A stretch of DNA of 64,000 nt from Actinophytocola sp036378875. Lineage in GTDB: Bacteria > Actinomycetota > Actinomycetes > Mycobacteriales > Pseudonocardiaceae. Both the position numbers and the translations under genes were made by a program. Below are positions 42,263-49,322 of this stretch, one piece after another. The notes under the pieces are model-generated. The model was not told where the DNA came from and did no database searches. It was given only the letters and a program-made list of their open reading frames with translations. The stretch's first letter is position 1. Each line of letters begins with the position of its first letter. The DNA lies in NCBI RefSeq assembly GCF_036378875.1, contig NZ_DASUVO010000101.1, positions 186,001 to 250,000 on the forward strand, read 5' to 3'.

Positions 42263-42949
42263 TCACGATTCGAACTTGTAACCGAGGCCACGCACGGTGA
42301 CGAGGTGCCTCGGCGACGCCGGATCGGGCTCGATCTTGGACCGCAGGCGCTTGACGTGGACATCGAGCGTCTTGGTGTCACCGACGTAGTCCGCGCCCCA
42401 GACCCGGTCGATCAGCTGACCTCGGGTCAGGACCCGGCCGACGTTGCGAAGAAGGTACTCGAGCAGGTCGAACTCCTTCAGCGGGAGCGGGATCTCGACA
42501 CCGTCGACGGTCACCACGTGCCGCTCCACGTCCATCCGGACCGGGCCGGCCGCGAGCACCTGCGGCAACAGCTCGCTGTCGGCCGACTCGCCGCCGCGAC
42601 GCAGCACCGCGCGCACCCGTGCGATCAGCTCACGGGCCGAGTACGGCTTCGTCACATAGTCGTCCGCGCCGATCTCCAGGCCCACGACCTTGTCGATCTC
42701 ACTGTCCCGCGCAGTCACCATGATCACCGGCACGGTCGAGCGCTGGCGCAGCGCCTTGCACACGTCCGTGCCGCTCATCCCGGGCAGCATCAGGTCGAGC
42801 AGGACGATGTCGGCGCCGTTGCGGTCGAACTCCTCGAGCGCCTGCTGTCCGGTGCTCGCGACGGCCGCCGTGAAGCCCTCCTTGCGCAGCAGGAAGGCGA
42901 GCGGGTCGGCGAACGACTCCTCGTCCTCCACGATCAGCACCCTGGTCAC
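42263..42949 (-). CDS. regX3: Response regulator RegX3
   Basis: A 228-residue OmpR-type regulator from GTG 42949, overlapping senX3 by 4 nt. The receiver has the phosphoacceptor Asp52 in VLLDLMLPG and the switch lysine in VTKPYSARELIARV. The winged-helix domain ends DVHVKRLRSKIEPDP and VRGLGYKFES. It controls the phosphate-starvation response with SenX3. Confidence 0.95.
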   Translation of the reverse strand: MTRVLIVEDEESFADPLAFLLRKEGFTAAVASTGQQALEEFDRNGADIVLLDLMLPGMSGTDVCKALRQRSTVPVIMVTARDSEIDKVVGLEIGADDYVTKPYSARELIARVRAVLRRGGESADSELLPQVLAAGPVRMDVERHVVTVDGVEIPLPLKEFDLLEYLLRNVGRVLTRGQLIDRVWGADYVGDTKTLDVHVKRLRSKIEPDPASPRHLVTVRGLGYKFES

Positions 42950-44091
42950 GGCTTTCCTCCTGAGTTGACGCTGCTGGAGTTGACATGGGCGGGGATCCGC
43001 AGCGTGAACGTGGAGCCGGTGCCCGGCCGGCTCCACAGCTTGACCTCACCGCCGTGGTTGGCGGCGACGTGCTTGACGATGGCCAGCCCGAGACCGGTGC
43101 CGCCGGTCGCGCGGGAGCGGGCCTTGTCGAGCCGGTAGAACCGCTCGAACACGCGCTGCTGCTCCTCCTCGGGAATGCCGATGCCCCGGTCGGTGACCGA
43201 GATCTCGACGAAGTCGCCGACGCGGCGGCGGCTGATCGAGACTGGGCTGCCCGGTTGGGAGTAGGCGACGGCGTTCTCGAGGAGGTTCGCGAGCGCGGTG
43301 ACCAGCAGGGCGCGGTCGCCCTCGACGAGCAGCGCGCTGTCGGCGTCGGTGGCGATGTCGATGCCGGTGTTCTCGGCCGAGAGCTTGGCGCGGGACAGCG
43401 CGTCGCGGACGACCGCGTCGATGTCGACCGTGTTCAGCTCGGGCAGCCGCTCGGCGCCCTGGAGCCGGGAGAGCGCGATCAGCTCGGTGACGAGGGTGCC
43501 CAGCCGGGTGGCCTCGTGGAGGACCTTCGTGGTGAAGCGGCGGACGGCCTCGGGGTCGTCCGCCGCGTCCAGCACGGCCTCGGCGAGCAGCGCCATCGCG
43601 CCGACCGGGGTCTTCAGCTCGTGGCTCACGTTGGCGACGAAGTCACGGCGGGTGGCCTCAAGGCGGACCGCCTCGGACTCGTCGGCCGCGTCGACCGCCA
43701 GGAACCCGTCACCGAGCGGGCGGATCTCGCCACGCACGGCCTCCGGGCCGCGGCCGAGGGAGCGTTCCTGCGGCCGTAACTCGATCTCCACCGGCTCACC
43801 GGTCTCCTTGGCGAGCTCTGCGGCCTTCTTGGTGGGGGTGTCGACGCGGCGGTTGCGGACCACGCCCAGCTCCTCGGATCGCGGGTTGTGCTGCACGACG
43901 TCACCGAACTCGTTGAGGATGACGACCGCGTTGTGCGAGGACTGGAAGAGCCGTTGCAGTAAAACCGAAATGGTCGGACCGGTCGGGGGCTGCGCCGCCG
44001 ACCGGTGTCGTGCCCTGGCGATACCCGCACCCCCGAGCAGGCCGACGACCAGCGCACCGAATGTCAGGAAAGTCCAGACCACGTCGGTCAC
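42946..44091 (-). CDS. senX3: Sensor histidine kinase SenX3
   Basis: A 381-residue kinase. One N-terminal membrane helix is evident (TFLTFGALVVGLLGGAGIA), then a PAS-like segment (NAVVILNEFGDVVQHN), the H-box FVANVSHELKTP with His157, and an ATPase domain with TDRGIGIPEEEQQRVFERFYR and GGTGLGLAIVKHV. It phosphorylates RegX3. Mycobacterial SenX3 has two membrane helices; here I see only one clearly. Confidence 0.94.
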   Translation of the reverse strand: MTDVVWTFLTFGALVVGLLGGAGIARARHRSAAQPPTGPTISVLLQRLFQSSHNAVVILNEFGDVVQHNPRSEELGVVRNRRVDTPTKKAAELAKETGEPVEIELRPQERSLGRGPEAVRGEIRPLGDGFLAVDAADESEAVRLEATRRDFVANVSHELKTPVGAMALLAEAVLDAADDPEAVRRFTTKVLHEATRLGTLVTELIALSRLQGAERLPELNTVDIDAVVRDALSRAKLSAENTGIDIATDADSALLVEGDRALLVTALANLLENAVAYSQPGSPVSISRRRVGDFVEISVTDRGIGIPEEEQQRVFERFYRLDKARSRATGGTGLGLAIVKHVAANHGGEVKLWSRPGTGSTFTLRIPAHVNSSSVNSGGKP

Positions 44092-44199
44092 GGGCGAATC
44101 GTAAGCAGTCGAGGGGTGGTGTGTACCAGACCGGCACGGCCAGAGGTGATTGTCCCGACACCTAATCGGGGTGTTGTTCGCCCTGGTGAAAGCAGTCGT

Positions 44200-45099
44200 T
44201 TACCCAATCGTGTCCAAGTGGGACAGGTCCTCGTCGGTCAGCCGCAGATCGGCGGCGGCGACGTTCTCCTCCAGATGAGCCGGGTTGCCGGTGCCGGGGA
44301 TGGCGAGGACGTTCGGTCCCTTGTGGAGTGTCCACGCGAGCCGGACCTGCGCCTCGGTGGCGCCGTGCCGGCCGGCGACCTCGGCGATCACCTCCTTGCC
44401 CGCCTCGTTGGCCGGACCGAAGGGCGACGCGCCGGGCACTGCCGCACCGATCGCGAAGAACGGGACGAAAGCGACGTCGTGCTCCGCGCACAGCTCGATG
44501 AGCGCGTCGTCCTCGCGGCGGGTGACGAGTCCGTACTGGTTTTGGACGCAGACCACGGGCGCGATGTCGAGTGCCTCCTTCAGGTGTTCGGCGCCGACGT
44601 TGGAGATGCCGAGGTGTCGAATGAGACCTTCCTGCTGAAGCTCGGCGAGTGCCTCGAAACGCGCACGGACCGAGCCCGTGCCCCGCTCGAGTCCCTGGCC
44701 GATGCGGAGGTTGACGACGTCGAGCCGGTCGAGGCCGAGCTGGCGGATGTTCTCCTCGACCTGGCCGCGGAGGCCGTCCTTCGTGTCGACGTGCAGCCAG
44801 ACGCCTGCCGGGTCCCGACCGGGCCCGACCTTGGTGGTGATGACCAGGTCGTCCGGGTAGGGCGCCAGCGCGGTGTTGATCAGCTCGTTGGCGGAGCGGA
44901 GGTTGGAGAAGTAGAAGGCGGCGGTGTCGATGTGGTTGACACCCAGCTCGACCGCCCGCTGCAGGACCTCGATGGCGGTCTTGCGGTCACTGGGCGTCCC
45001 GTCGGCCTTGGCCATGAGCCTCATGGCCCCGAACCCGAGGCGGTTGACGGTGAGGTCGCCGAACTGCCAGGTGCCGGCAGCCGCTGCTGTTGTGGTCAT
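44200..45099 (-). CDS. Aldo/keto reductase
   Basis: A 299-residue NADPH-dependent reductase from ATG 45099. Recognisable parts are RLGFGAMRLM, GVNHIDTAAFYF (catalytic Asp and Tyr), LVITTKVGPGRD with the catalytic Lys, RHLGISNVGAEHL, CVQNQYGLVTR and AIPGTGNPAHLEEN. The substrate is unknown. It is divergent from an HTH regulator gene, an arrangement that suggests local control. The pair separates senX3 from gpmA, which are adjacent in M. tuberculosis. Confidence 0.9.
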   Translation of the reverse strand: MTTTAAAAGTWQFGDLTVNRLGFGAMRLMAKADGTPSDRKTAIEVLQRAVELGVNHIDTAAFYFSNLRSANELINTALAPYPDDLVITTKVGPGRDPAGVWLHVDTKDGLRGQVEENIRQLGLDRLDVVNLRIGQGLERGTGSVRARFEALAELQQEGLIRHLGISNVGAEHLKEALDIAPVVCVQNQYGLVTRREDDALIELCAEHDVAFVPFFAIGAAVPGASPFGPANEAGKEVIAEVAGRHGATEAQVRLAWTLHKGPNVLAIPGTGNPAHLEENVAAADLRLTDEDLSHLDTIG

Positions 45100-45194
45100 A
45101 AGGCCAGCTTCCGAATCCGGCGTTCGGCCTGCTGGGATTGGCAACTTCTTGCCGACTTTGGCGACCGGGTTGCGAGTGGGGAACACTGGATGGC
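45100..45194. promoter_or_regulatory. Divergent promoter region with two inverted repeats
   Basis: Between the reductase and regulator starts lie CCGAA-N7-TTCGG (45111-45127) and GGCAA-CTTC-TTGCC (45140-45153). Either could be the operator through which the 45195 regulator acts on both genes. Confidence 0.5.
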
Positions 45195-45836
45195 ATGAGC
45201 CTCGAGCAGGTGCCGGTCCTCCACGGCGAGGAAGAACTGTTCGCCCGCACGGCACACCTGTTCGCGACGGCCAGCGAGATCATCTGCGCGGCACGGGACA
45301 TGAACACGTGGGCGGCCACCCGGCAGGTCCGCTCGCCGGCGCCGGTCACGAAGCCGGCACGGCTGCGGAAGCTGTACCGGCCAGGGGTGCTGCTGAACCC
45401 GTCGATGGCGCAACACCTGCGGAACATCGCCGAGAAGCACGGCGCCGAGGTCCGCATCACGTCGGACGACCTCAACGAGACGATCATCATCGACCGCAGG
45501 TTCGCCATCCTGGCCGGCGACCTGCGCGACGGACGGCGTGGCTACGGCGTGGTGTCGGAGCCGGCCGTGGTGCAGAACGTGGCGTCCCTGTTCGACGCGG
45601 CCTGGCGCTCCGCGACGGACCTCGCCGTGTACGACGCCCAGCACGCAGAACTGTGCGACGTGGCGCCGCGGGTGTTGGAACTGCTCGCATCCGGCTGCAA
45701 GGACGAGACCGCGGCCCGGACACTCGGACTTGGGGTGCGCACCTACCGACGCCGGGTGGCCGAACTGATGAACGCCCTCGGCGCGGAATCCCGCTTCCAG
45801 GCCGGCGCCCGAGCCCGCGACCTTGGCCTGATCTAA
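45195..45836 (+). CDS. LuxR-type HTH transcriptional regulator without receiver domain
   Basis: A 213-residue protein from ATG 45195. The N-terminal part (VLHGEEELFARTAHLFATA, then KLYRPGVLLNPSMAQHLRNI and ITSDDLNETIIIDRRFAILAGD) looks like the phospholipase-D-like effector domain of TrmB-type regulators. The C-terminal 60 residues are a GerE-type HTH (LLASGCKDETAARTLGLGVRTYRRRV). It lies divergent from an aldo/keto reductase it may regulate. Confidence 0.85.
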   Translation: MSLEQVPVLHGEEELFARTAHLFATASEIICAARDMNTWAATRQVRSPAPVTKPARLRKLYRPGVLLNPSMAQHLRNIAEKHGAEVRITSDDLNETIIIDRRFAILAGDLRDGRRGYGVVSEPAVVQNVASLFDAAWRSATDLAVYDAQHAELCDVAPRVLELLASGCKDETAARTLGLGVRTYRRRVAELMNALGAESRFQAGARARDLGLI

Positions 45837-45854
45837 CGGCCAGGCGCACGTACT

Positions 45855-45897
45855 GAAAGACGCGCTGATGACGTTCAACGACAGGAGAGCGTCTTTC
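45855..45897 (+). terminator. Hairpin after the LuxR-type gene
   Basis: GAAAGACGC at 45855-45863 pairs with GCGTCTTTC at 45889-45897, with a 25-nt loop, 19 bases after the stop. It is a probable terminator of the plus-strand regulator gene. Confidence 0.6.
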
Positions 45898-46123
45898 GAG
45901 ACATCGCCAGTGACGCAGCGCTGGGCTTCCCCGGGCCGCGCGTCAGTGTCCCGAAACGGGTGGCTCGCGCAACACCCTGCGGGTGCCGCCGCCCGCGAAA
46001 AAGCTGAGCCTGACCAGGCCCACACCCCTCGCAACGTGCGACGCCACCAGCCCCACGCGATGGCACACCCCACCACTCCCGGGGGGCCACCCACTGGCCA
46101 GTCTACCGGTGGGGGGTGACAGT

Positions 46124-46160
46124 CCCGGGGTTGTCGATCGTGGGTGTGGACAACCCCGGG
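46124..46160. terminator. 12-bp perfect hairpin, possible bidirectional terminator
   Basis: CCCGGGGTTGTC (46124-46135) pairs with GACAACCCCGGG (46149-46160) around a 13-nt loop. It lies about 80 bases beyond the gpmA stop on the minus strand. There is no U-tract. Confidence 0.5.
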
Positions 46161-46177
46161 GGCTGTGGACAACCGAA

Positions 46178-46236
46178 TGTCGAACTCGGCGGTCCCGTTT
46201 GTTGGACACGCGGGTCTGGAGCGTTGGACTCGCGGG
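46178..46236 (-). repeat. 22-nt-period 3' element, three cores, abutting the gpmA stop
   Basis: In gene sense, directly after the gpmA TAA: CCCGCGAGTCCAACG (46222-46236), 7 nt, CCCGCGTGTCCAACA (46200-46214), 7 nt, and terminal-type core CCGCCGAGTTCGACA (46178-46192). Both 7-nt spacers end in GA. Total 59 nt, the same span as the other three-core copies. Confidence 0.9.
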
Positions 46237-46989
46237 TTAGCGGCCCTGGTTGGCTACTGCTGCTGCCGCGGCTTCCGCTGCTGTCGGGTCCAGGTAGGTG
46301 CCGCCTGGGTTCAGGGGTTCCAGCTGCTCGTTCAGGTCGTAGCGCAGGGGAATTCCCGTTGGGATGTTCAGGCTGGCGATCGCGTCGTCCGAGATGCGGT
46401 CCAGGTACTTCACCAGTGCGCGCAGCGAGTTGCCGTGGGCGGCCAGCAGCACCGTCTTGCCGGCGCGCAGGTCCGGGACCACCTCGGCCTCCCAGTACGG
46501 GAGCATCCGGGCGACCACGTCCTTCAGGCATTCGGTGCGGGGGATCTCCGTGCCGGCGTACCGGGCGTCGCCGTCCTGGGAGTACTCCGCGCCCAGCTCG
46601 ATCGGCGGCGGCGGGGTGTCGTAGGAGCGGCGCCAGAGCATGAACTGCTCCTCGCCGAACTCCGCCAGCGTCTGCTTCTTGTTCTTGCCCTGTAGCGCAC
46701 CGTAGTGACGCTCGTTCAGCCGCCAGTCCCGGCGCACCGGGATCCAGTGACGTTCTGCCACGTCCAGCGCGATGTTCGCGGTCGAGATGGCCCGGCGCAG
46801 CACGGACGTGTGCACGATGTCGGGCAGCAGCCCGGCGTCACGGAGCAGCTCGCCGCCCCGCTGTGCCTCCGCGACGCCCTTGTCCGAAAGCGCCACGTCG
46901 ACCCAGCCTGTGAACAGGTTTTCCGCGTTCCACACGCTCTCGCCGTGGCGGAGCAGGATCAGCGTTCCGACCGAAATCGATCCAGACAT
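46237..46989 (-). CDS. gpmA: 2,3-bisphosphoglycerate-dependent phosphoglycerate mutase
   Basis: A 250-residue glycolytic enzyme that interconverts 3- and 2-phosphoglycerate. The phosphohistidine motif is LLRHGESVWN (His15). Other signatures are FTGWVDVALSDKGV, RRDWRLNERHYGALQGKNK, LLAAHGNSLRALVKYL and the C-terminal NIPTGIPLRYDL. In M. tuberculosis gpm1 precedes senX3; here a reductase/regulator pair intervenes. Confidence 0.97.
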   Translation of the reverse strand: MSGSISVGTLILLRHGESVWNAENLFTGWVDVALSDKGVAEAQRGGELLRDAGLLPDIVHTSVLRRAISTANIALDVAERHWIPVRRDWRLNERHYGALQGKNKKQTLAEFGEEQFMLWRRSYDTPPPPIELGAEYSQDGDARYAGTEIPRTECLKDVVARMLPYWEAEVVPDLRAGKTVLLAAHGNSLRALVKYLDRISDDAIASLNIPTGIPLRYDLNEQLEPLNPGGTYLDPTAAEAAAAAVANQGR

Positions 46990-47248
46990 GCTGAGCAGCC
47001 TGCCAGACCACCTCGATCTTCAAATCAGGGGCCACGATTCAGGGCCACCCGTTCGGATCAAACTGAGTGCTCCGAACAACGCTATGTCGACACCGCTCGT
47101 AAGGGTCGTCACCCAATCGTTACCTACGGAACGCATTTACCCTTTCGCGGAGTGACAGGTGGCCTTGTGTAACCGCGCGACTTCTGACAGGTTGACGAGG
47201 CCCTAGCGGATCAGCTCCCACGCACTCCCTGATCCGAGAGGGCAAGCA

Positions 47249-47278
47249 GTACGGCTCGTCTCCCCTGCCGAGCCGTAC
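47249..47278 (-). terminator. 10-bp perfect hairpin upstream of gpmA
   Basis: GTACGGCTCG (47249-47258) pairs with CGAGCCGTAC (47269-47278); the loop is 10 nt. It lies about 115 bases beyond the YbjN stop on the minus strand. Terminator or part of a structured RNA. Confidence 0.5.
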
Positions 47279-47342
47279 CCCGCCCGGATTCCCATGGGTG
47301 CCCCCCGCTCAGGGCTCCGACGCGGCGGGAACCTTACGCGGG

Positions 47343-47380
47343 GCGGCTTGGGATCGCGACTCCCCCCTCGCCCAAGCCGC
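47343..47380 (-). terminator. Hairpin just downstream of the YbjN gene
   Basis: GCGGCTTGGG (47343-47352) pairs with CCCAAGCCGC (47371-47380), 18-nt loop, about 15 bases beyond the stop at 47395. It is the likely intrinsic terminator of the minus-strand mshA-YbjN transcript. Confidence 0.6.
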
Positions 47381-47394
47381 TCCGCGAACCCATG

Positions 47395-47892
47395 TCACGT
47401 GTTCGGCGACGACGGCGTCAGCATGTGCTCGAACGCCTTCAGGTTCGCGAGCGACTCCCCGCGCGACACGCGCCACTCGTACTCCCGGCGGATCGACGCG
47501 GCGAACCCCAACTCCAGCAACGAGTTGAAGTCCCCGTCGGCCGCCTCGAGCACCTGGCCGAGCAGCCGGTCCAGCTCGTCGGACGTCACGGCCTCGTGGG
47601 ACACCCGCCCCACCAGGTAGATGTCGCCGAGCTGGTCGACCGTGTACGCCACCCCGTAGAGCTTCGCGTTGCGGCGCAACATGAACCGGTACACGTCCTC
47701 GTGCGCCTCGTCCGGTCGCCGGCACACGAACGCCTCCACCACCAGCGCGTGCGGGTTCACCCGCAACCACACGTTGGTCTGCAGCTTCTTGGTCCCCGGC
47801 AGGGTCACGAAATACCGGCCGGCCCCCGGTGAGGTGAACTTCAGCTCCCGCTCGGCCAAGAACGCCTCGATGACCGAACCAGGCTCCGTCAC
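47395..47892 (-). CDS. YbjN domain-containing protein
   Basis: A 165-residue protein from GTG 47892; the frame is open upstream, but that part runs through repeats and the mshA shadow. VWLRVNPHALVVEAFVCRRP, FMLRRNAKLYGVAYTVDQLGDIYLVGRV (cited in part) and a C-terminal FNSLLELGFAASIRREYEWR fit the YbjN/T3SS-chaperone-like fold (Rv0487 position). These are small, cytoplasmic, probably chaperone-like proteins. Role unknown. Confidence 0.85.
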   Translation of the reverse strand: MTEPGSVIEAFLAERELKFTSPGAGRYFVTLPGTKKLQTNVWLRVNPHALVVEAFVCRRPDEAHEDVYRFMLRRNAKLYGVAYTVDQLGDIYLVGRVSHEAVTSDELDRLLGQVLEAADGDFNSLLELGFAASIRREYEWRVSRGESLANLKAFEHMLTPSSPNT

Positions 47893-47925
47893 ACCGCCAC
47901 CTCGCCCGCTCCGTGGCGCCGGAAC

Positions 47926-47943
47926 GCTCCGCAGGCTCCGCTC
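47926..47943 (-). repeat. Short dispersed repeat, one-mismatch copy
   Basis: GCTCCGCAGGCTCCGCTC differs by one base from the copies at 47992-48009 and 14692-14709. It lies 66 bases from its neighbour in the mshA-YbjN gap. Confidence 0.75.
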
Positions 47944-47991
47944 CACCGGCGCCCTCCGCGGTCGAGCTGCCAGTCTGAATATCGATGGTTC

Positions 47992-48009
47992 GCTCCGCAA
48001 GCTCCGCTC
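47992..48009 (-). repeat. Short dispersed repeat at the mshA stop codon
   Basis: GCTCCGCAAGCTCCGCTC, part of a 22-nt stretch (47989-48010) identical to 14689-14710. On the minus strand the stretch begins with the mshA TGA itself (48010-48008). Confidence 0.8.
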
Positions 48010-49315
48010 ACACCGCCACCTCCGCCTCGAAGACCGCACGTCGGAACGCGCTCGCGGCGTCGGCGTACCCGGCCACCAGCGTGTCAGTCGTACGGTCCCA
48101 CGAGAACTCGGCGGCGTGCTCGACGGCGCCCACCGACAGTCGGGTACGCATCCGCAGCGCGGACGACAGGGCCGACGCCCAGGTGCCGGCGCGGTGACCC
48201 GGCACGAGCAGGCCGGACCGGCCGTGGGCGACCGCCACCGGCAGCCCGCCGACCGCGGCCGCGACCACCGGGGTGCCGCAGGCCTGCGCCTCCAGCGCGA
48301 CCAGCCCGAACGACTCGTTGTGGCTTGGCACCGCGACCACGTCGGCGGCGCGGTACACGTCCCGCAGCTCCGCGCCCCGCCGCGGTGGCAGGAACCGGAC
48401 GACGTCGTCGATACCGAGCGACGCGGCCAGCTCCTGCAGCGCGGTCGGCGCTTCGAGCCCGCTCCCCGACGGCCCACCGACCACGACCACGACCAGTCGC
48501 GACCTGGACACCGCGCCCCGATCAAGCAGTTCGGCCGCCGCGCGCAGGAGCACGTCCGGCGCCTTCAGCGGCTGGATCCGGCCGACGAACGCGAGCACGT
48601 GCGCGGACTGGTCGATGCCAAGCGCGCGGCGAGCGGAAGCACGGGAGCCGGGCCGGAACAGGTCCAAATCGACGCCGGGCGCGACCGTGTGCACCTTGTC
48701 GGGCAGCGCGCCGTACAGGTCGACGAGCTGCCCGGCCTCGACGTCGGTGTTGGCGATCAGCTGGTCGGCCTCGTCCACCACCTGCTGCTCGCCGATCACC
48801 CGCGTCCTCGGCTCCGGGGTGTCCCCGTCGGCGAGCGCGGCGTTCTTGACCTTCGCGAGCGTGTGCGCGGAGTGCACGAGCGGGACGCCCCAGCGGTCCC
48901 GCGCGAGGTAGCCGACCTGGCCGGACAGCCAGTAGTGCGAGTGCAGGAGGTCGTAGTAGCCGGGTTCGTGGCGGGCCTCGGTCCGCAGCACGCCCGCGGT
49001 GAACTGGCACAGCTGCGCGGGCAGTTCGTCACGCGCGAGCGGCTCGTACGGGCCGGCGTTGAGGTGCCGCACGAGCACGCCGGGAGCCAGTTCGGCGACC
49101 GGCGGCAGGTCCGAGGAGGTCGCGCGGGTGAACACCTCGACGGCGATGCCCTGCCGGGCCATTCTCGTCGCGGTCTGCGTGATGTACACGTTCATACCGC
49201 CCGCGTCACCGGTGCCCGGCTGCTCAAGCGGCGAGGTGTGCAGCGACAGCACGGCGACCCGGCGAGGTAGCCGCCGCAACCGGACGACTGACCCTTCTCG
49301 GACCGACACATCCAC
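48008..49315 (-). CDS. mshA: D-inositol-3-phosphate glycosyltransferase (mycothiol biosynthesis)
   Basis: A 435-residue GT-B enzyme from GTG 49315. It joins UDP-GlcNAc to inositol-3-phosphate, the first step to mycothiol. Motifs are SLHTSPLEQPGTGDAGGMNVYI near the N-terminus (cited in part), LLHSHYWLSGQVG, FVGRIQPLKAPDVLL and the donor-site HNESFGLVALEAQACGTPVV. It corresponds to Rv0486. The stop is embedded in a dispersed short repeat. Confidence 0.95.
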   Translation of the reverse strand: MDVSVREGSVVRLRRLPRRVAVLSLHTSPLEQPGTGDAGGMNVYITQTATRMARQGIAVEVFTRATSSDLPPVAELAPGVLVRHLNAGPYEPLARDELPAQLCQFTAGVLRTEARHEPGYYDLLHSHYWLSGQVGYLARDRWGVPLVHSAHTLAKVKNAALADGDTPEPRTRVIGEQQVVDEADQLIANTDVEAGQLVDLYGALPDKVHTVAPGVDLDLFRPGSRASARRALGIDQSAHVLAFVGRIQPLKAPDVLLRAAAELLDRGAVSRSRLVVVVVGGPSGSGLEAPTALQELAASLGIDDVVRFLPPRRGAELRDVYRAADVVAVPSHNESFGLVALEAQACGTPVVAAAVGGLPVAVAHGRSGLLVPGHRAGTWASALSSALRMRTRLSVGAVEHAAEFSWDRTTDTLVAGYADAASAFRRAVFEAEVAV

Positions 49316-49322
49316 CCCCGAA

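Larger units (their letters stand above)
45837..46236. other. 400-base noncoding region between convergent genes
   Basis: No convincing gene. Contents in order: a terminator hairpin (45855-45897); a GC-rich stretch without clear structure; a GC-rich inverted repeat (46124-46160) overlapping the first of two TGTGGACAA boxes (46145-46153 and 46164-46172); and the three-core 3' element abutting the gpmA stop (46178-46236). Confidence 0.7.
46990..47394. other. 405-base noncoding region upstream of gpmA
   Basis: No supported gene on either strand. The half nearer the YbjN gene (about 47200-47394) is strongly structured, with hairpins at 47343-47380 and 47249-47278 and a shorter stem (CGGATCA/TGATCCG) near 47211-47238. 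The half nearer gpmA (46990-47160) is lower in GC and should hold the gpmA promoter. The structure could be a terminator cluster for the YbjN gene or a long leader/small RNA. Confidence 0.6.

Noticed and set aside
46178..46236. CRISPR array (regularly spaced repeats)
   Set aside because: Repeats are 15 nt and spacers only 7 nt, with three units and no cas genes; the last repeat differs systematically. It does not fit any CRISPR architecture.
46990..47394. c-di-AMP (ydaO-type) riboswitch upstream of gpmA
   Set aside because: Only one short motif looks similar; the other conserved blocks are missing or displaced. Kept as an open structural question, not as a riboswitch call.
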